Assembly (NCBI GenBank): GCA_964356495.1
Contig: CAYHHR010000002.1
Span: 1-56,699 of the forward strand
Direction of reading: 5' to 3'
Length of the DNA stretch: 56,699 nt
DNA from: JAKANM01 sp964356495
Lineage (GTDB): Bacteria; Patescibacteriota; Patescibacteriia; Magasanikbacterales; GWA2-37-8
The translations under genes and the position numbers were made by a program. Shown in pieces: positions 9,050-16,789 of this stretch (positions are counted from its first letter, which is position 1; each line of letters starts with the position of its first letter). The notes beneath the pieces are model-generated. The model did no database searches, was not told the DNA's origin, and saw nothing but the letters and a program-made list of their open reading frames with translations.

Positions 9050-9059
9050 AATGTCGTGA
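8631..9059 (+). CDS. DUF559 (Vsr-like endonuclease fold) protein
   Basis: 142 residues from the ATG at 8631. The core has the DUF559 pattern: SVPEKILWKWIKNEQL, YKFRRQHGIKQFIADFYCP, LVIEIDGRIHGE, then IVKRYTATEINNNLD. The acidic residues in PEKILW, ADFYC and IEIDG are the likely PD-(D/E)XK-type catalytic set, so the protein is probably a DNA endonuclease or nickase. The last 23 residues or so (from about ASAPQRKANPTYPP) are encoded by the right inverted repeat and lie outside the domain. Upstream LRSN before SVPEK corresponds to the LR.N.T.AE start of many DUF559 proteins. Activity and any role in moving the flanking repeats are unproven. Confidence 0.88.
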   Translation: MSKTNNLTVQKNRRQDLRSNMSVPEKILWKWIKNEQLGYKFRRQHGIKQFIADFYCPMLSLVIEIDGRIHGEEPIATKDKYRDNVMVGLGLIVKRYTATEINNNLDWVLSDLKNCCSELASAPQRKANPTYPPLGKGREPMS

Positions 9060-9083
9060 TTAATGTGATTGAATAGTGTAACA

Positions 9084-9716
9084 ATGAAAAACCTAACTAA
9101 AAAATTAATCACAATAGTATCAGCGCTGTTTGTAATATTAGGAATTATTTTTTTAATTTTTGTAAATATTGATATCTTGCAGGAAAAAGCGTTTGTTTTT
9201 TTTCCACCCGACGTGCCCAGCGCCACGGTTGGCCTTATCTTTGGCGGTGGTCTGAACAAAGATGGCAGTTTGAATTCAATGGTCGCGGATCGGGTAGCCG
9301 CCGGAGTGGCCCTGCTACGTTCGGGTAAAGTCGGCGAACTTATGATCACAGGCGATGATGGTAGAATTCACAGTAACGAAGTCGATGCGATGAAAAATGC
9401 GGCGCTCGAGTTAGGCGTTCCGGCGGACAAAATTCTTGTTGATCGCCACGGTTATCGCACTTATGACAGTTGCTATCGCGCGGCCAAAGTTTATGGGATC
9501 AAAAGAGTAATCGCCGTTTCACAATTTTTTCATTTGCCGAGGATAATTTTCCTTTGTGAGCATTTCGGGATCAGCACCACCGGTGTCGCGGCGGACTTTC
9601 GGAATTATGGGTTTGATTCAATTTATATGAATATTCGTGAAGTCGGAGCGAGGCTAAAAGCGTGGTGGCAGGTGAATATTTCCAGACCGGAACCGTTGGT
9701 ATTAAGCAAAGATTAA
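9084..9716 (+). CDS. SanA/YdcF-like DUF218 membrane-anchored protein
   Basis: 210 residues from the ATG at 9084; the TTG at 9069 is less likely. One N-terminal membrane anchor (LITIVSALFVILGIIFLIFVNI) is followed by a DUF218 domain outside the membrane: LIFGGGLNKDGSLNSMVADR, LMITGDDG, the acidic NEVDAMKNAALELGVP helix, and ISQFFHLPR-like VSQFFHLPRIIFLCEHFGI. SanA relatives affect envelope permeability and vancomycin resistance, but the biochemical activity is not settled. It follows the DUF559 element by 24 bases, so the element separates it from uvrB. Confidence 0.85.
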   Translation: MKNLTKKLITIVSALFVILGIIFLIFVNIDILQEKAFVFFPPDVPSATVGLIFGGGLNKDGSLNSMVADRVAAGVALLRSGKVGELMITGDDGRIHSNEVDAMKNAALELGVPADKILVDRHGYRTYDSCYRAAKVYGIKRVIAVSQFFHLPRIIFLCEHFGISTTGVAADFRNYGFDSIYMNIREVGARLKAWWQVNISRPEPLVLSKD

Positions 9717-9810
9717 AGCGATTGGATTTAGCATAGCGGACAACCTTTTTTTATGCTAAAATAGCTCTGGACGAATTGAGGCCAATTTTTAATGCTCAAA
9801 CTCCCTTACC

Positions 9811-11154
9811 ATGGAACCAATTCTCAAATCCGAACATATTCGAGTCACCTATAACGAAGGAAAAGACAACGAGTTTACCGCTTTGAACGATGTTAATCTT
9901 GAAGTTTACCCTCAAGAATATCTTATTTTTTTTGGACCTTCCGGTTGCGGTAAATCGACTATGCTTTATACTCTCCTCGGCATCCAGTCTCCGTCCAGCG
10001 GGAAGGTTTTTGTAAATGGTCAGGACAGTTCAAATTTTTCGGAAGCGGAGAAGAGCGTGATCTCCTCGCAATTTTTTGGTATTGTTTTTCAAAATTTTAA
10101 TTTGATTTATTCATTGAATGTTGCTGATAATGTCACTTTGCCGCAGGTATTTATAAACGTGCCGGCGCGGGAACGCAAGGAAAAAGCTGATGCCCTTATG
10201 GAACGCTTCGGGATTGCGAGCCGTTCTCATAACCTGCCGGCTAATTTATCCGGCGGTCAGCAGCAGCGTGTTGCCATTTGCCGCGCCCTCATAAACGACC
10301 CGCAGATTCTCCTTGCCGATGAACCGGTCGGAAATCTTGATAGCGAATCCGCCAGGGTGGCGATGCAAACGATAAGTGAAATTAATAAAAAAGATAAGAA
10401 AACTATTATTTTGGTTACGCACGACCCAAATTATTTGCCATTTGCCGATCGAATTTATTATTTTAGGGATGGAAAAGTGGAGCGCGTGGTGAAAAATGAA
10501 CATCCGCTCATGCCGAAAGATGTGCTCGTGAAGGTGTCTGAAAAAGAAGCGGCGGCGGTTTCGAAGGATACTTTCAAAGACATGGAAAGGTTGGCGCATA
10601 TTCACCCTTCGCTTTCCGTTGATGAACTCAAGGCTTGGATTTTGACGCAGTATCTTCTTGATGAGATGAATGTCGAACAAATGGAGCGCCTGGAAAAAAA
10701 CATGGAAGCGTTGCTCGCCGGCGCGTTGACGTTTCCTGAATTTAAGACCAGCCTTGAAACGCCTTTTTTGAAAGGCGGGGTTGGTCTTTATTATTTGACC
10801 GCGAAGAAGTACGCCGATCGGATTGAAGAGGTAATTGAGCTTGTTAAAACATTCAAGACGATCGCTTTCAAAAATAGCCACGAAAGCAGGAAGGAATTGA
10901 CTCATCTACTTCGCCATTTTGTTTTGAGCGAGTACACCTCCGACCTTTCGTATTCGCAGATTGTTCGTTTGGAAAAGGCCATCAATTCCAGGATGAACAA
11001 GGAGATTACGGCCGATGAATTTTCAGAGCTGTTGACCCGCTCGGTCATGGATGGCGGCGCGCATCTTCGCTTTGCTACCGCGGTTCATATCGGCCAGAAA
11101 TTAGAAATTATTTTGGCGGCCCTGCAACAACATATGACTTATGCAACTAGCTGA
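9811..11154 (+). CDS. MacB/LolD-type ABC transporter ATP-binding protein with long C-terminal extension
   Basis: The first 230 residues or so form a full ABC ATPase: Walker A GPSGCGKST (42-50), Q-loop FQNFNL, signature LSGGQQQR (about 146-153), Walker B ILLADEP and H-loop VTHD. The remaining 215 residues are a helical extension not found in ordinary LolD/MacB ATPases. It contains repeated helices (SYSQIVRLEKAINSRMNKEI) that I cannot assign. Within it, ETPFLKGGVG (nt 10759-10784) is coded by a CCTTTTTTGAAAGG hairpin typical of dispersed repeats. The downstream permease starts 14 bases before its stop, so the two are translationally coupled and probably form one exporter or lipoprotein/peptide-handling complex. 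Confidence 0.93.
   Translation: MEPILKSEHIRVTYNEGKDNEFTALNDVNLEVYPQEYLIFFGPSGCGKSTMLYTLLGIQSPSSGKVFVNGQDSSNFSEAEKSVISSQFFGIVFQNFNLIYSLNVADNVTLPQVFINVPARERKEKADALMERFGIASRSHNLPANLSGGQQQRVAICRALINDPQILLADEPVGNLDSESARVAMQTISEINKKDKKTIILVTHDPNYLPFADRIYYFRDGKVERVVKNEHPLMPKDVLVKVSEKEAAAVSKDTFKDMERLAHIHPSLSVDELKAWILTQYLLDEMNVEQMERLEKNMEALLAGALTFPEFKTSLETPFLKGGVGLYYLTAKKYADRIEEVIELVKTFKTIAFKNSHESRKELTHLLRHFVLSEYTSDLSYSQIVRLEKAINSRMNKEITADEFSELLTRSVMDGGAHLRFATAVHIGQKLEIILAALQQHMTYATS
10759..10784. repeat. Short hairpin repeat coding TPFLKGG in the ABC ATPase
   Basis: ACGCCTTTTTTGAAAGGCGGGG: GCCTTT/AAAGGC arms. It resembles dispersed hairpins whose translation reads PPFxKGGxGG, and it lies in the helical extension. 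No second clear copy is seen in this window. Confidence 0.55.
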
Positions 11155-12337
11155 TCTATTTTCATTGTCAACGCGCATGTTCCGGACGCGGCCGGCTCGT
11201 ACCTGGTTGACGGTCCTCGGCATTAGCATCGGCATCAGCGCCGTGCTGTTTTTGGTGTCGCTGGGGTATGGGCTTCAAAATATAATTTTACAGAAAATAG
11301 TTTTTAATCAGGCTTTGCTTAGCCTGACTGTTACGCCCGCCAATGAGCTGATTGTTTTCAACAATAATGCCCTGGATCAACTCAAAAAAATTCCGAAAGT
11401 CGCGGATATCGCCGCGGAGACGAATTTTCCCGGGCAGGCTATCCTGGATCAGCTACATGGGACTACCGACGTGAAAGGTGTGGACGCGCGTTTTTTTGGT
11501 TACGCCGGTGTCACAGTGAGGACAGGTAAATTATTCGATGAGAAAGAGACTGACCAGGTCGTGATTTCCGATGCCGTACTGAAGCTCTGGGGCGTAAAGG
11601 AGGACAAGGATGTTATCGGCAAACAAATTCATTTGCAAATTTTACCAGCCAAATCGACCAGTTCGTCGACTCCGACGATGGTGGAGCTTTCTCATTTATA
11701 TACGATTAAAGGCGTCATCGATGACCCGCAAGACAGCTATGTTTTTGTTCCTCTTTCAGAATTAGCAAAAGATACCGAGATTGTCCGTTATGATCAGGCG
11801 AGAGTAAGAGTTGAGACAGACAAAGATATTGAACCGGTCAAAGAAATTGCCATTAGCAAGGGTTATCAAGTAGCCTCGCTTTCCGAAACGGTTGACCAGG
11901 CAAAGAAAATTTTTCAGGTTATTCAAATAGTGCTCGGCTTATTTGGCGCGGTAGCGTTGGTGGTTTCTTCTATCGGCATGTTTAATACTATGACCGTTAC
12001 CCTGCTTGAACGTACTAACGAGATCGGTATTATGCGCGCGATTGGCGCCACTAAAGCGAGTCTCAAAAAAATGTTTTTGTTTGAGTCGTTAATTATCGGA
12101 TTTTTGGGCGGGGTAGTAGGAGAAGCGATCGGTATCGCGCTTGCGGAAATATTTAATTTTGTCGTAAATAGTTTGGCCCACCGTTTTGGAGGCTCTGCCG
12201 CTGATTTGTTTTTTTTCCCTAGCTGGTTCCTTGGCGGTGTCATTATACTTTCCATGGTTATCGGTTTTCTTTCCGGTATTTTTCCGGCGCGCCGCGCGTC
12301 CAATCTTGAGCCTCTTGAAGCGCTTCGTTATAAATAA
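11141..12337 (+). CDS. MacB/FtsX-family ABC transporter permease
   Basis: 398 residues with the topology of the MacB family: one N-terminal membrane helix (TWLTVLGISIGISAVLFLVSLG), a large extracytoplasmic MacB_PCD-like domain (about 45-255), then three membrane helices (LGLFGAVALVVSSIGMFNTMTV, LFESLIIGFLGGVVGEAIGI, FLGGVIILSMVIGFLSGIF). The conserved LLERTNEIGIMRAIGATKASLKKMFLFESL and the closing FPARRASNLEPLEALRYK are diagnostic. It partners the ATPase encoded just upstream (14-base overlap). The substrate cannot be read from sequence. Confidence 0.95.
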   Translation: MQLADLFSLSTRMFRTRPARTWLTVLGISIGISAVLFLVSLGYGLQNIILQKIVFNQALLSLTVTPANELIVFNNNALDQLKKIPKVADIAAETNFPGQAILDQLHGTTDVKGVDARFFGYAGVTVRTGKLFDEKETDQVVISDAVLKLWGVKEDKDVIGKQIHLQILPAKSTSSSTPTMVELSHLYTIKGVIDDPQDSYVFVPLSELAKDTEIVRYDQARVRVETDKDIEPVKEIAISKGYQVASLSETVDQAKKIFQVIQIVLGLFGAVALVVSSIGMFNTMTVTLLERTNEIGIMRAIGATKASLKKMFLFESLIIGFLGGVVGEAIGIALAEIFNFVVNSLAHRFGGSAADLFFFPSWFLGGVIILSMVIGFLSGIFPARRASNLEPLEALRYK

Positions 12338-12349
12338 TTTTATGGGTAT

Positions 12350-12379
12350 TTGACAATAGAAGGTAAGGCAGTGTAAAAT
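12350..12379 (+). promoter_or_regulatory. Promoter of the 143-codon gene upstream of tuf
   Basis: TTGACA (12350-12355), 18 bp, TAAAAT (12374-12379). The ATG at 12389 lies 9 bases after the -10 box, so the leader is at most a few bases. Confidence 0.75.
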
Positions 12380-12388
12380 TTTTTAACT

Positions 12389-12820
12389 ATGAACAGTCAA
12401 CATCTCAAGAAAACGCTCCAGCTAATTCGCCGCACTGGTGATAAAGGAATAATTATCGATGAGGAAAGCGATGAACTTTTTGTGCTCATGAATGTTGAGG
12501 CGTATGAAAAGATGCTGCCACCGGTTGAAGAAATGTTGACCAACCCACCCCTACCCCGCCCAAGCGGGGAATTGCCGCGACAGGACCTTACTCGTTTAGA
12601 GGAATCGCTAGATGATTTTGTTCCGGATGATTTTGCTGAAGTAGAGGAACCACGTCGTGTCGCCCCTAGCATACCGGCCGCTCCGATTAGTTTCGCAAAA
12701 GCGGTCGAGCCGGTGGCATTTGAATTCAAACAACATAGCGTCAATCGCGAAGAAAGCCTCGCGGATGTTCCTCACGACGGCGAAGAAGAGGAGAAATTTT
12801 ACCTCGAACCAGTGGAATAG
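12389..12820 (+). CDS. Acidic protein of unknown function with a repeat-derived segment
   Basis: 143 residues. The N-terminus (MNSQHLKKTLQLIRRTGDKGIIIDEESDELFVLMNVEAYEKML) ends in an LMNVEAYEKML stretch that weakly recalls PHD/YefM antitoxins, but there is no toxin gene beside it. The rest is acidic and low in complexity (DDFVPDDFAEVEE, DGEEEEKFYLEPVE), probably disordered. NPPLPRPSGE at about residues 52-61 comes from a dispersed palindrome shared with recG. The tuf promoter starts 20 bases after the stop. Function unknown. Confidence 0.75.
   Translation: MNSQHLKKTLQLIRRTGDKGIIIDEESDELFVLMNVEAYEKMLPPVEEMLTNPPLPRPSGELPRQDLTRLEESLDDFVPDDFAEVEEPRRVAPSIPAAPISFAKAVEPVAFEFKQHSVNREESLADVPHDGEEEEKFYLEPVE
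12539..12573. repeat. CCACCCCTACCCCGC palindrome, copy 1
   Basis: ACCAACCCACCCCTACCCCG then CCCAAGCGGGG: CCCCGC/GCGGGG arms. Other copies are in recG (46009-46043, same strand, same reading frame NPPLPRPSG) and after secY (25384-25416, inverted). Confidence 0.85.
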
Positions 12821-12839
12821 CTTGTCCACAAACTCCCTC

Positions 12840-12867
12840 TTGCATTATTTTTGGAATCTGTTATAAT
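12840..12867 (+). promoter_or_regulatory. Promoter of tuf
   Basis: TTGCAT (12840-12845), 16 bp, TATAAT (12862-12867). Predicted transcript start near 12874. Confidence 0.75.
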
Positions 12868-12873
12868 GTAGAA

Positions 12874-12992
12874 CGCTTCATAAGGAAGCATTATTTTATA
12901 TAATTTATCATAAAAACCCTATATCTAGGGGATGCGGCTGGACACAAATCTTGTCCCGACCACTCGGGGCAGAGCTGCACACAAGTAAATGT
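12874..12992 (+). promoter_or_regulatory. Structured tuf leader
   Basis: About 119 nt of leader with four potential hairpins: GCTTC/GAAGC (12875-12889), CCCTA/TAGGG (12917-12930), GGACA/TGTCC (12940-12956) and CCCGA/TCGGG (12955-12968). The last two share bases 12955-12956 and compete. No Shine-Dalgarno sequence precedes the ATG. No known riboswitch or ribosomal-protein site was recognised. Confidence 0.5.
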
Positions 12993-14183
12993 ATGGCGGA
13001 ATTTATTCGCTCGAAGCCACACGTTAACGTTGGTACAATCGGCCACGTTGACCACGGCAAAACCACTCTCACTGCGGCTATCCTCGCGGTGCTCACAGCT
13101 CACGGTATGACGGCGCAAAAGAAAGGCGTCGACGACCTCGATAAGGCCCCAGAATCAAAGGCCCGTGGTATTACTATTTCCACTGCTCATGTGGAATATG
13201 AGACTACCGCTCGTCACTATGCCCACGTTGATTGTCCAGGACATGCTGACTACGTCAAGAACATGATTACCGGCGCGGCTCAGATGGACGGCGCTATCCT
13301 CGTTGTTTCTGCCGCTGACGGCCCAATGCCTCAGACTCGCGAGCACATTCTTCTCGCTCACCAGGTAGGCGTGCAATACATCGTAGTTTTCCTCAACAAA
13401 GTCGACATGGTTTCCGATCCGGAGCTCATCGATCTTGTCGAAGCTGAAGTGCGCGATCTTCTCACCAAATACAAATTCCCTGGCGACAAAGTGCCAGTTA
13501 TCCGCGGTTCAGCCCTCAAGGCTCTCCAGAATCCATCTGACGAAGCCGCTTCCAAGCCAGTTCTTGAGCTCATGAAGGCGGTTGATGAATATATCCCAAA
13601 TCCAGTTCGCGTGACCGACAAACCATTCCTCATGCCGATTGAAGACGTCTTCTCTATCGAAGGCCGAGGTACTGTGGTTACCGGTCGTATTGAGCGCGGT
13701 ATCATCAAGATTAACGATGAAGTAGCGATCGTTGGTTTGAAGGAAGAAGTTTCCAAGACCATCGTTACCGGTATCGAAATGTTCAACAAGAATTTGAAAG
13801 AAGGCCAAGCTGGTGACAACGCAGGTATCCTTCTTCGCGGTACCAAAAAGGAAGAAGTAGAACGCGGTATGGTACTTGCAAAACCTGGCTCAATCACTCC
13901 TCACACTGAATTTGAAGCTGAAGTTTATATCCTTACCAAAGACGAAGGTGGCCGCCATAAACCATTCTTCAAAGGATACAAACCACAATTCTACATCCGC
14001 ACCACTGACGTAACTGGCGAGGTAGAACTCCCAGCCGGAGTAGAGATGGTTATGCCAGGAGACACCTTGAAAATGAAAGTGAAGCTTATCGTTCCGGTAG
14101 CTATGGAAGAGAAGATGAACTTCGCTATACGCGAAGGCGGCCGAACGGTCGGCGCCGGCGTGGTAGTCGGAATCAGCAAATAA
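12993..14183 (+). CDS. tuf: Elongation factor Tu
   Basis: 396-residue GTPase that delivers aminoacyl-tRNA. I chose the ATG at 12993 (MAEFIRSKPHVNVGTIGHVD) because EF-Tu normally begins this way; an open frame from 12951 only reads through the leader. G1 is GHVDHGKT (17-24), switch II DCPGHADYVKNM, base motif NKVDMV. Domains II and III are complete and end GRTVGAGVVVGISK. It has its own promoter, a long leader and a strong terminator, so it is expressed as a separate unit before rpsJ. Confidence 0.98.
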   Translation: MAEFIRSKPHVNVGTIGHVDHGKTTLTAAILAVLTAHGMTAQKKGVDDLDKAPESKARGITISTAHVEYETTARHYAHVDCPGHADYVKNMITGAAQMDGAILVVSAADGPMPQTREHILLAHQVGVQYIVVFLNKVDMVSDPELIDLVEAEVRDLLTKYKFPGDKVPVIRGSALKALQNPSDEAASKPVLELMKAVDEYIPNPVRVTDKPFLMPIEDVFSIEGRGTVVTGRIERGIIKINDEVAIVGLKEEVSKTIVTGIEMFNKNLKEGQAGDNAGILLRGTKKEEVERGMVLAKPGSITPHTEFEAEVYILTKDEGGRHKPFFKGYKPQFYIRTTDVTGEVELPAGVEMVMPGDTLKMKVKLIVPVAMEEKMNFAIREGGRTVGAGVVVGISK

Positions 14184-14190
14184 TGACAGG

Positions 14191-14222
14191 GGGCTCTGAC
14201 AATGTGTCGGGGCCCTTTTTTT
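14191..14222 (+). terminator. Strong intrinsic terminator of tuf
   Basis: GGGCTCTGACA (14191-14201) pairs with TGTCGGGGCCC (14205-14215) in an 11-bp stem with a 3-base loop, followed by seven T. Confidence 0.92.
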
Positions 14223-14266
14223 CGAAAAAGCTCTTTCAATTTATTTAGCTCTTTAATCTAATCAAC

Positions 14267-14635
14267 ATGACTGCAGAGAAAAAAATCCAAACTGAGAAAA
14301 CTAAAGTTGCCGCTCCAGCCAAGGAAGAAGCCGCCAGCCGTATTCGCATCAAGATCCGCGCTTACGACAATCGTATTATCGATCAAGCCACCAAGACCAT
14401 CGTTGAAACGGTAAATCGTTTTGAGGCCAAGGTTGTGGGGCCGGTACCGCTTCCAACTGAGAAACGCAAGTTCACCGTCAACCGCTCAACTTTCGTGCAT
14501 AAGGACGCCCGAGAACAATTTGAGATGCGTATTCATAAGCGCTTGGTTGATATTTTGAATGCCACTCCGAAGTGTATTGATGCTTTGATGAGTTTAAGCT
14601 TGCCTGCCGGTGTTGATATCGAGGTCAAGATGTAA
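14267..14635 (+). CDS. rpsJ: 30S ribosomal protein S10
   Basis: S10, 122 residues, about 20 longer than usual because of a lysine/alanine-rich N-terminal tail (MTAEKKIQTEKTKVAAPAKEE). The core reads RIRIKIRAYDNRIIDQATKTIVETV, VGPVPLPTEKRKFTVNRS and FEMRIHKRLVDIL. It belongs to the 30S head and in other bacteria also acts with NusB in antitermination. It lies between the tuf terminator and a new promoter before rplC. No clear promoter of its own is visible. Confidence 0.97.
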   Translation: MTAEKKIQTEKTKVAAPAKEEAASRIRIKIRAYDNRIIDQATKTIVETVNRFEAKVVGPVPLPTEKRKFTVNRSTFVHKDAREQFEMRIHKRLVDILNATPKCIDALMSLSLPAGVDIEVKM

Positions 14636-14644
14636 AGTTCTCTC

Positions 14645-14673
14645 TTGACAAGAAATTAAAATTATAGTAAACT
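14645..14673 (+). promoter_or_regulatory. Promoter of the rplC-secY operon
   Basis: TTGACA (14645-14650), 17 bp, TAAACT (14668-14673). The same -10 variant is used by parA. It lies 10 bases after the rpsJ stop and leaves a leader of nearly 290 nt filled with two repeats. Confidence 0.75.
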
Positions 14674-14712
14674 GCGGTTAGTTAAAATTATCTAGCTTTC
14701 ACGTAAATAAGA

Positions 14713-14780
14713 TTGAACCACGAATATTTGCACGAATAAATCACAAATCGATTAGTGCCGATTAGTGCAGACATTAGTGG
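14713..14780. repeat. ACCACGAAT...ATTAGTGGTCC repeat, copy 1
   Basis: The unit begins GAACCACGAATATTTGCACG and ends CATTAGTGGTCC, with ACCAC/GTGGT ends and CACGAAT/GATTAGTG internal words. A second copy is at 14873-14940. The 329-nt stretch 14636-14964 holds only the promoter, these two repeats and an AT-rich linker; no gene is seen. Confidence 0.75.
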
Positions 14781-14872
14781 TCCAAAAACATTTACACGAA
14801 AGCATGATGATGCGAGGTGAATCTATTAAAAATAGCCAAAAATTTAGCCTTTTTGGAATGGGGCTAGAAGCG

Positions 14873-14940
14873 GAACCACGAATTTTATTCACGGATCAAC
14901 ACAAATTAGTGATGATTCGTGCAAACATTAGTGGCCCCTT
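14873..14940. repeat. ACCACGAAT...ATTAGTGGCCC repeat, copy 2
   Basis: Begins GAACCACGAATTTTATTCACG and ends CATTAGTGGCCCC. It is a diverged direct copy of 14713-14780. The pair lies in the rplC leader. Confidence 0.75.
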
Positions 14941-14964
14941 CTAGTTTTTTAAATGGAAGAAAGT

Positions 14965-15654
14965 ATGAAATTTATCTTAGGCAAAAAAATCGGCATGACG
15001 CAGGTTTTTTCTAAGAACGGAGACGTGATTCCAGTCACCAGAGTGGAAGCCGGCCCGTGTCAGGTTGTACAAATTAAAGACGGCAAAAAAGATAATGCAA
15101 TCGCTTTGCAGTTAGGTTTTGGCACGCCTCGAAGTTACAAAGTAACAAAGCCGATGACTGGGCATTTGAAAGGTTTAGAACCAGCCCAGTTCCTTCATGA
15201 TTTCGGGATGGAATCGGTAGACAAATTCGAGAGAGGTGATGTTGTCACCGTTGATACTTTTGTCGCTGGGGACAAGGTCGCCGTTATAGGCGTTTCAAAG
15301 GGTAAAGGTTTTGCCGGTGTCGTAAAGCGCCACCATTTCCGCGGTGCTCCAGCTACCCATGGTCACAAACACGATCTACGCATGCCTGGTTCGATCGGAG
15401 CCGGCGGTGTACAGCGCGTTTTCAAAGGGATGCGCATGGGCGGACGAATGGGTACCGATCAGGTCACCGTCAAGAATTTAGAAATTGTAAATATTTTACC
15501 AGAGCAGAATGAACTTCAGATCAAAGGAGCTATTCCTGGTGGTCGCGGAGGATTCATTATTATTACTGCCGAGGGAGAATTAAAGGTTCAGAAGTCCGCC
15601 TCATCGGCGGATCAGCCGGAGAGGCTGAAAAGTAAAGAGGAAGCGAAAGTTTAA
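14965..15654 (+). CDS. rplC: 50S ribosomal protein L3 with repeat-derived C-terminus
   Basis: L3, an early 50S assembly protein. I chose the ATG at 14965 (MKFILGKKIGMTQVF), preceded by GGAAGAAAG; an in-frame ATG at 14953 would add four residues. Conserved features: GKGFAGVVKRHHFRGAPATHGHKHDLRMPGS-type core and GRMGTDQVTVKNLEI. The last 20 residues or so (KSASSADQPERLKSKEEAKV) are encoded by a palindrome (15595-15632) also present at the end of rpsC. The tail should be a solvent-exposed extension. Confidence 0.97.
   Translation: MKFILGKKIGMTQVFSKNGDVIPVTRVEAGPCQVVQIKDGKKDNAIALQLGFGTPRSYKVTKPMTGHLKGLEPAQFLHDFGMESVDKFERGDVVTVDTFVAGDKVAVIGVSKGKGFAGVVKRHHFRGAPATHGHKHDLRMPGSIGAGGVQRVFKGMRMGGRMGTDQVTVKNLEIVNILPEQNELQIKGAIPGGRGGFIIITAEGELKVQKSASSADQPERLKSKEEAKV
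15595..15632. repeat. TCCGCCTCATCGGCGGA palindrome at the rplC 3' end
   Basis: Two adjacent hairpins: TCCGCC/GGCGGA and CAGCC/GGCTG, both in frame. Copies: rpsC (19052-19088) and, rearranged, the rpsN-rpsH spacer (21518-21556). Confidence 0.85.
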
Positions 15655-15659
15655 AAAAT

Positions 15660-16289
15660 ATGAAAACAAAAGTTTTTAATTTATCAGGTAAGGAAGTAAA
15701 GGAACTCGATTTGGACGAGAAGATTTTCAATGTTGCCGTAAAGCCGGAAATTATCCACGAAGTTTTTGTCGCTCAGCGCAATAACGCGCGCGAATCATGG
15801 GCCGACACCAAAAATCGCGGTGAAGTTCATGGCGGCGGCAAGAAGCCGTGGCAACAGAAAGGCACCGGTCGCGCCCGTCACGGTTCGATTCGTTCCCCGA
15901 TTTGGAAGGGCGGCGGCGTGGCATTTGGTCCGCTTTCAATCCGCAATTACGTTACCAAGATTAACAAAAAAACCCGACGCCTTGCTACCCGCATGTGTTT
16001 GTCCGACAAGGCTCAAAATGGCGCGCTTTGGGTGGTGGAAGATTTTTCTTTCGCTGAACCGAAGACCAAATTATTTGCCGCTTTTTTAAAAGCTTTACCA
16101 GCCAAACAGAGAACCTTTTTGGTTGTGACTGCCGGCAAAGACGCCAAGGTTTTGAAAGTTACCAGTAATTTGAAAACAATTAAGACCGCCCGCGCTGAAG
16201 ATTTGAATGTTGTTGATATATTGTCGAAACAAGCTGTGGTAGTAAGTGTTGATGGTATTAAAAAAATAGAGGAAATCTTAAGTAAATAA
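15660..16289 (+). CDS. rplD: 50S ribosomal protein L4
   Basis: L4, 209 residues. The extended loop that reaches the exit tunnel is recognisable: RNNARESWADTKNRGEVHGGGKKPWQQKGTGRARHGSIRSP with its run of basic residues, followed by FGPLSIRNYVTKINKK. In several bacteria L4 represses its own operon; no such leader signal can be identified here. It follows rplC by 5 bases. Confidence 0.97.
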   Translation: MKTKVFNLSGKEVKELDLDEKIFNVAVKPEIIHEVFVAQRNNARESWADTKNRGEVHGGGKKPWQQKGTGRARHGSIRSPIWKGGGVAFGPLSIRNYVTKINKKTRRLATRMCLSDKAQNGALWVVEDFSFAEPKTKLFAAFLKALPAKQRTFLVVTAGKDAKVLKVTSNLKTIKTARAEDLNVVDILSKQAVVVSVDGIKKIEEILSK

Positions 16290-16380
16290 TTAACAATTAT
16301 CAGTTATCAATTATCAAATAATTACCAATTATTCAATTAACAAACTTGATAGGTGATAAATGGTAATTGATAAATATCGA
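16290..16380. repeat. ATCAATTATCA-type AT-rich inverted repeat, copy 1
   Basis: TTATCAGTTATCAATTATCA and its inverse GATAAATGGTAATTGATAA frame the rplD-rplW gap. A similar inverted pair lies between recG and radA (46667-46730). Confidence 0.75.
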
Positions 16381-16385
16381 AAAAT

Positions 16386-16784
16386 ATGGGAATAATGGAT
16401 AAATTACGAAAAACCAAAACTGCCAAAGCCCCAAAGACTGAGGCGGTTGAAGTTGAACAAAAAGTTGTCGCTCCCGCGAATGTCGCGAAAGCTTCAGGCC
16501 AGACCCTCCGGGTAATTGTTCGACCGTTGGTTACTGAGAAGTCAGCTACCGCGCAGAGCGCGTTCCGAACCTACTCCTTTATAGTTGATAAAACTGCCAA
16601 CAAAACTCAGATCATTGCCGCAGTGAAGGAACTTTATGGAGTTAGTCCGACTTCAGTCCGAGTTTTGAATGTTGAAGGACACCGCGTTCGTTTTGGCAAA
16701 GGCCAGGGCAAACGATCAGATTTTAAGAAAGCGATGGTCACTTTGAAACCAGGCGATTCAATCACTATTCACGAAGGCGTTTAA
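16386..16784 (+). CDS. rplW: 50S ribosomal protein L23
   Basis: L23, at the exit-tunnel rim where it docks trigger factor and SRP. 132 residues, with an N-terminal extension of about 38 residues (KLRKTKTAKAPKTEAVEVEQ) not present in typical 95-100 residue L23. The core is VIVRPLVTEKSATAQSAFRTYSFIVDKTANKTQIIAAVKELYGVSPTSVRVLNV. An in-frame ATG at 16395 is an alternative start. It is preceded by an AT-rich inverted repeat instead of the usual tight junction. Confidence 0.95.
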   Translation: MGIMDKLRKTKTAKAPKTEAVEVEQKVVAPANVAKASGQTLRVIVRPLVTEKSATAQSAFRTYSFIVDKTANKTQIIAAVKELYGVSPTSVRVLNVEGHRVRFGKGQGKRSDFKKAMVTLKPGDSITIHEGV

Positions 16785-16789
16785 ATTTT

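Noticed and set aside
8539..9061. GTCGTTATT and GTCGTGATT beside the DUF559 element as a target-site duplication
   Set aside because: They differ at one base and are offset from the right end by 3 bases, so I do not count them as evidence for transposition.
12389..12820. The 143-codon gene as a PHD/YefM antitoxin
   Set aside because: Only the short LMNVEAYEKML stretch is similar; no toxin gene adjoins and the protein is long and acidic.
12951..12992. Longer start for tuf at 12951
   Set aside because: EF-Tu begins at MAEFIRSKPH in relatives, and the extra codons overlap the leader hairpins.
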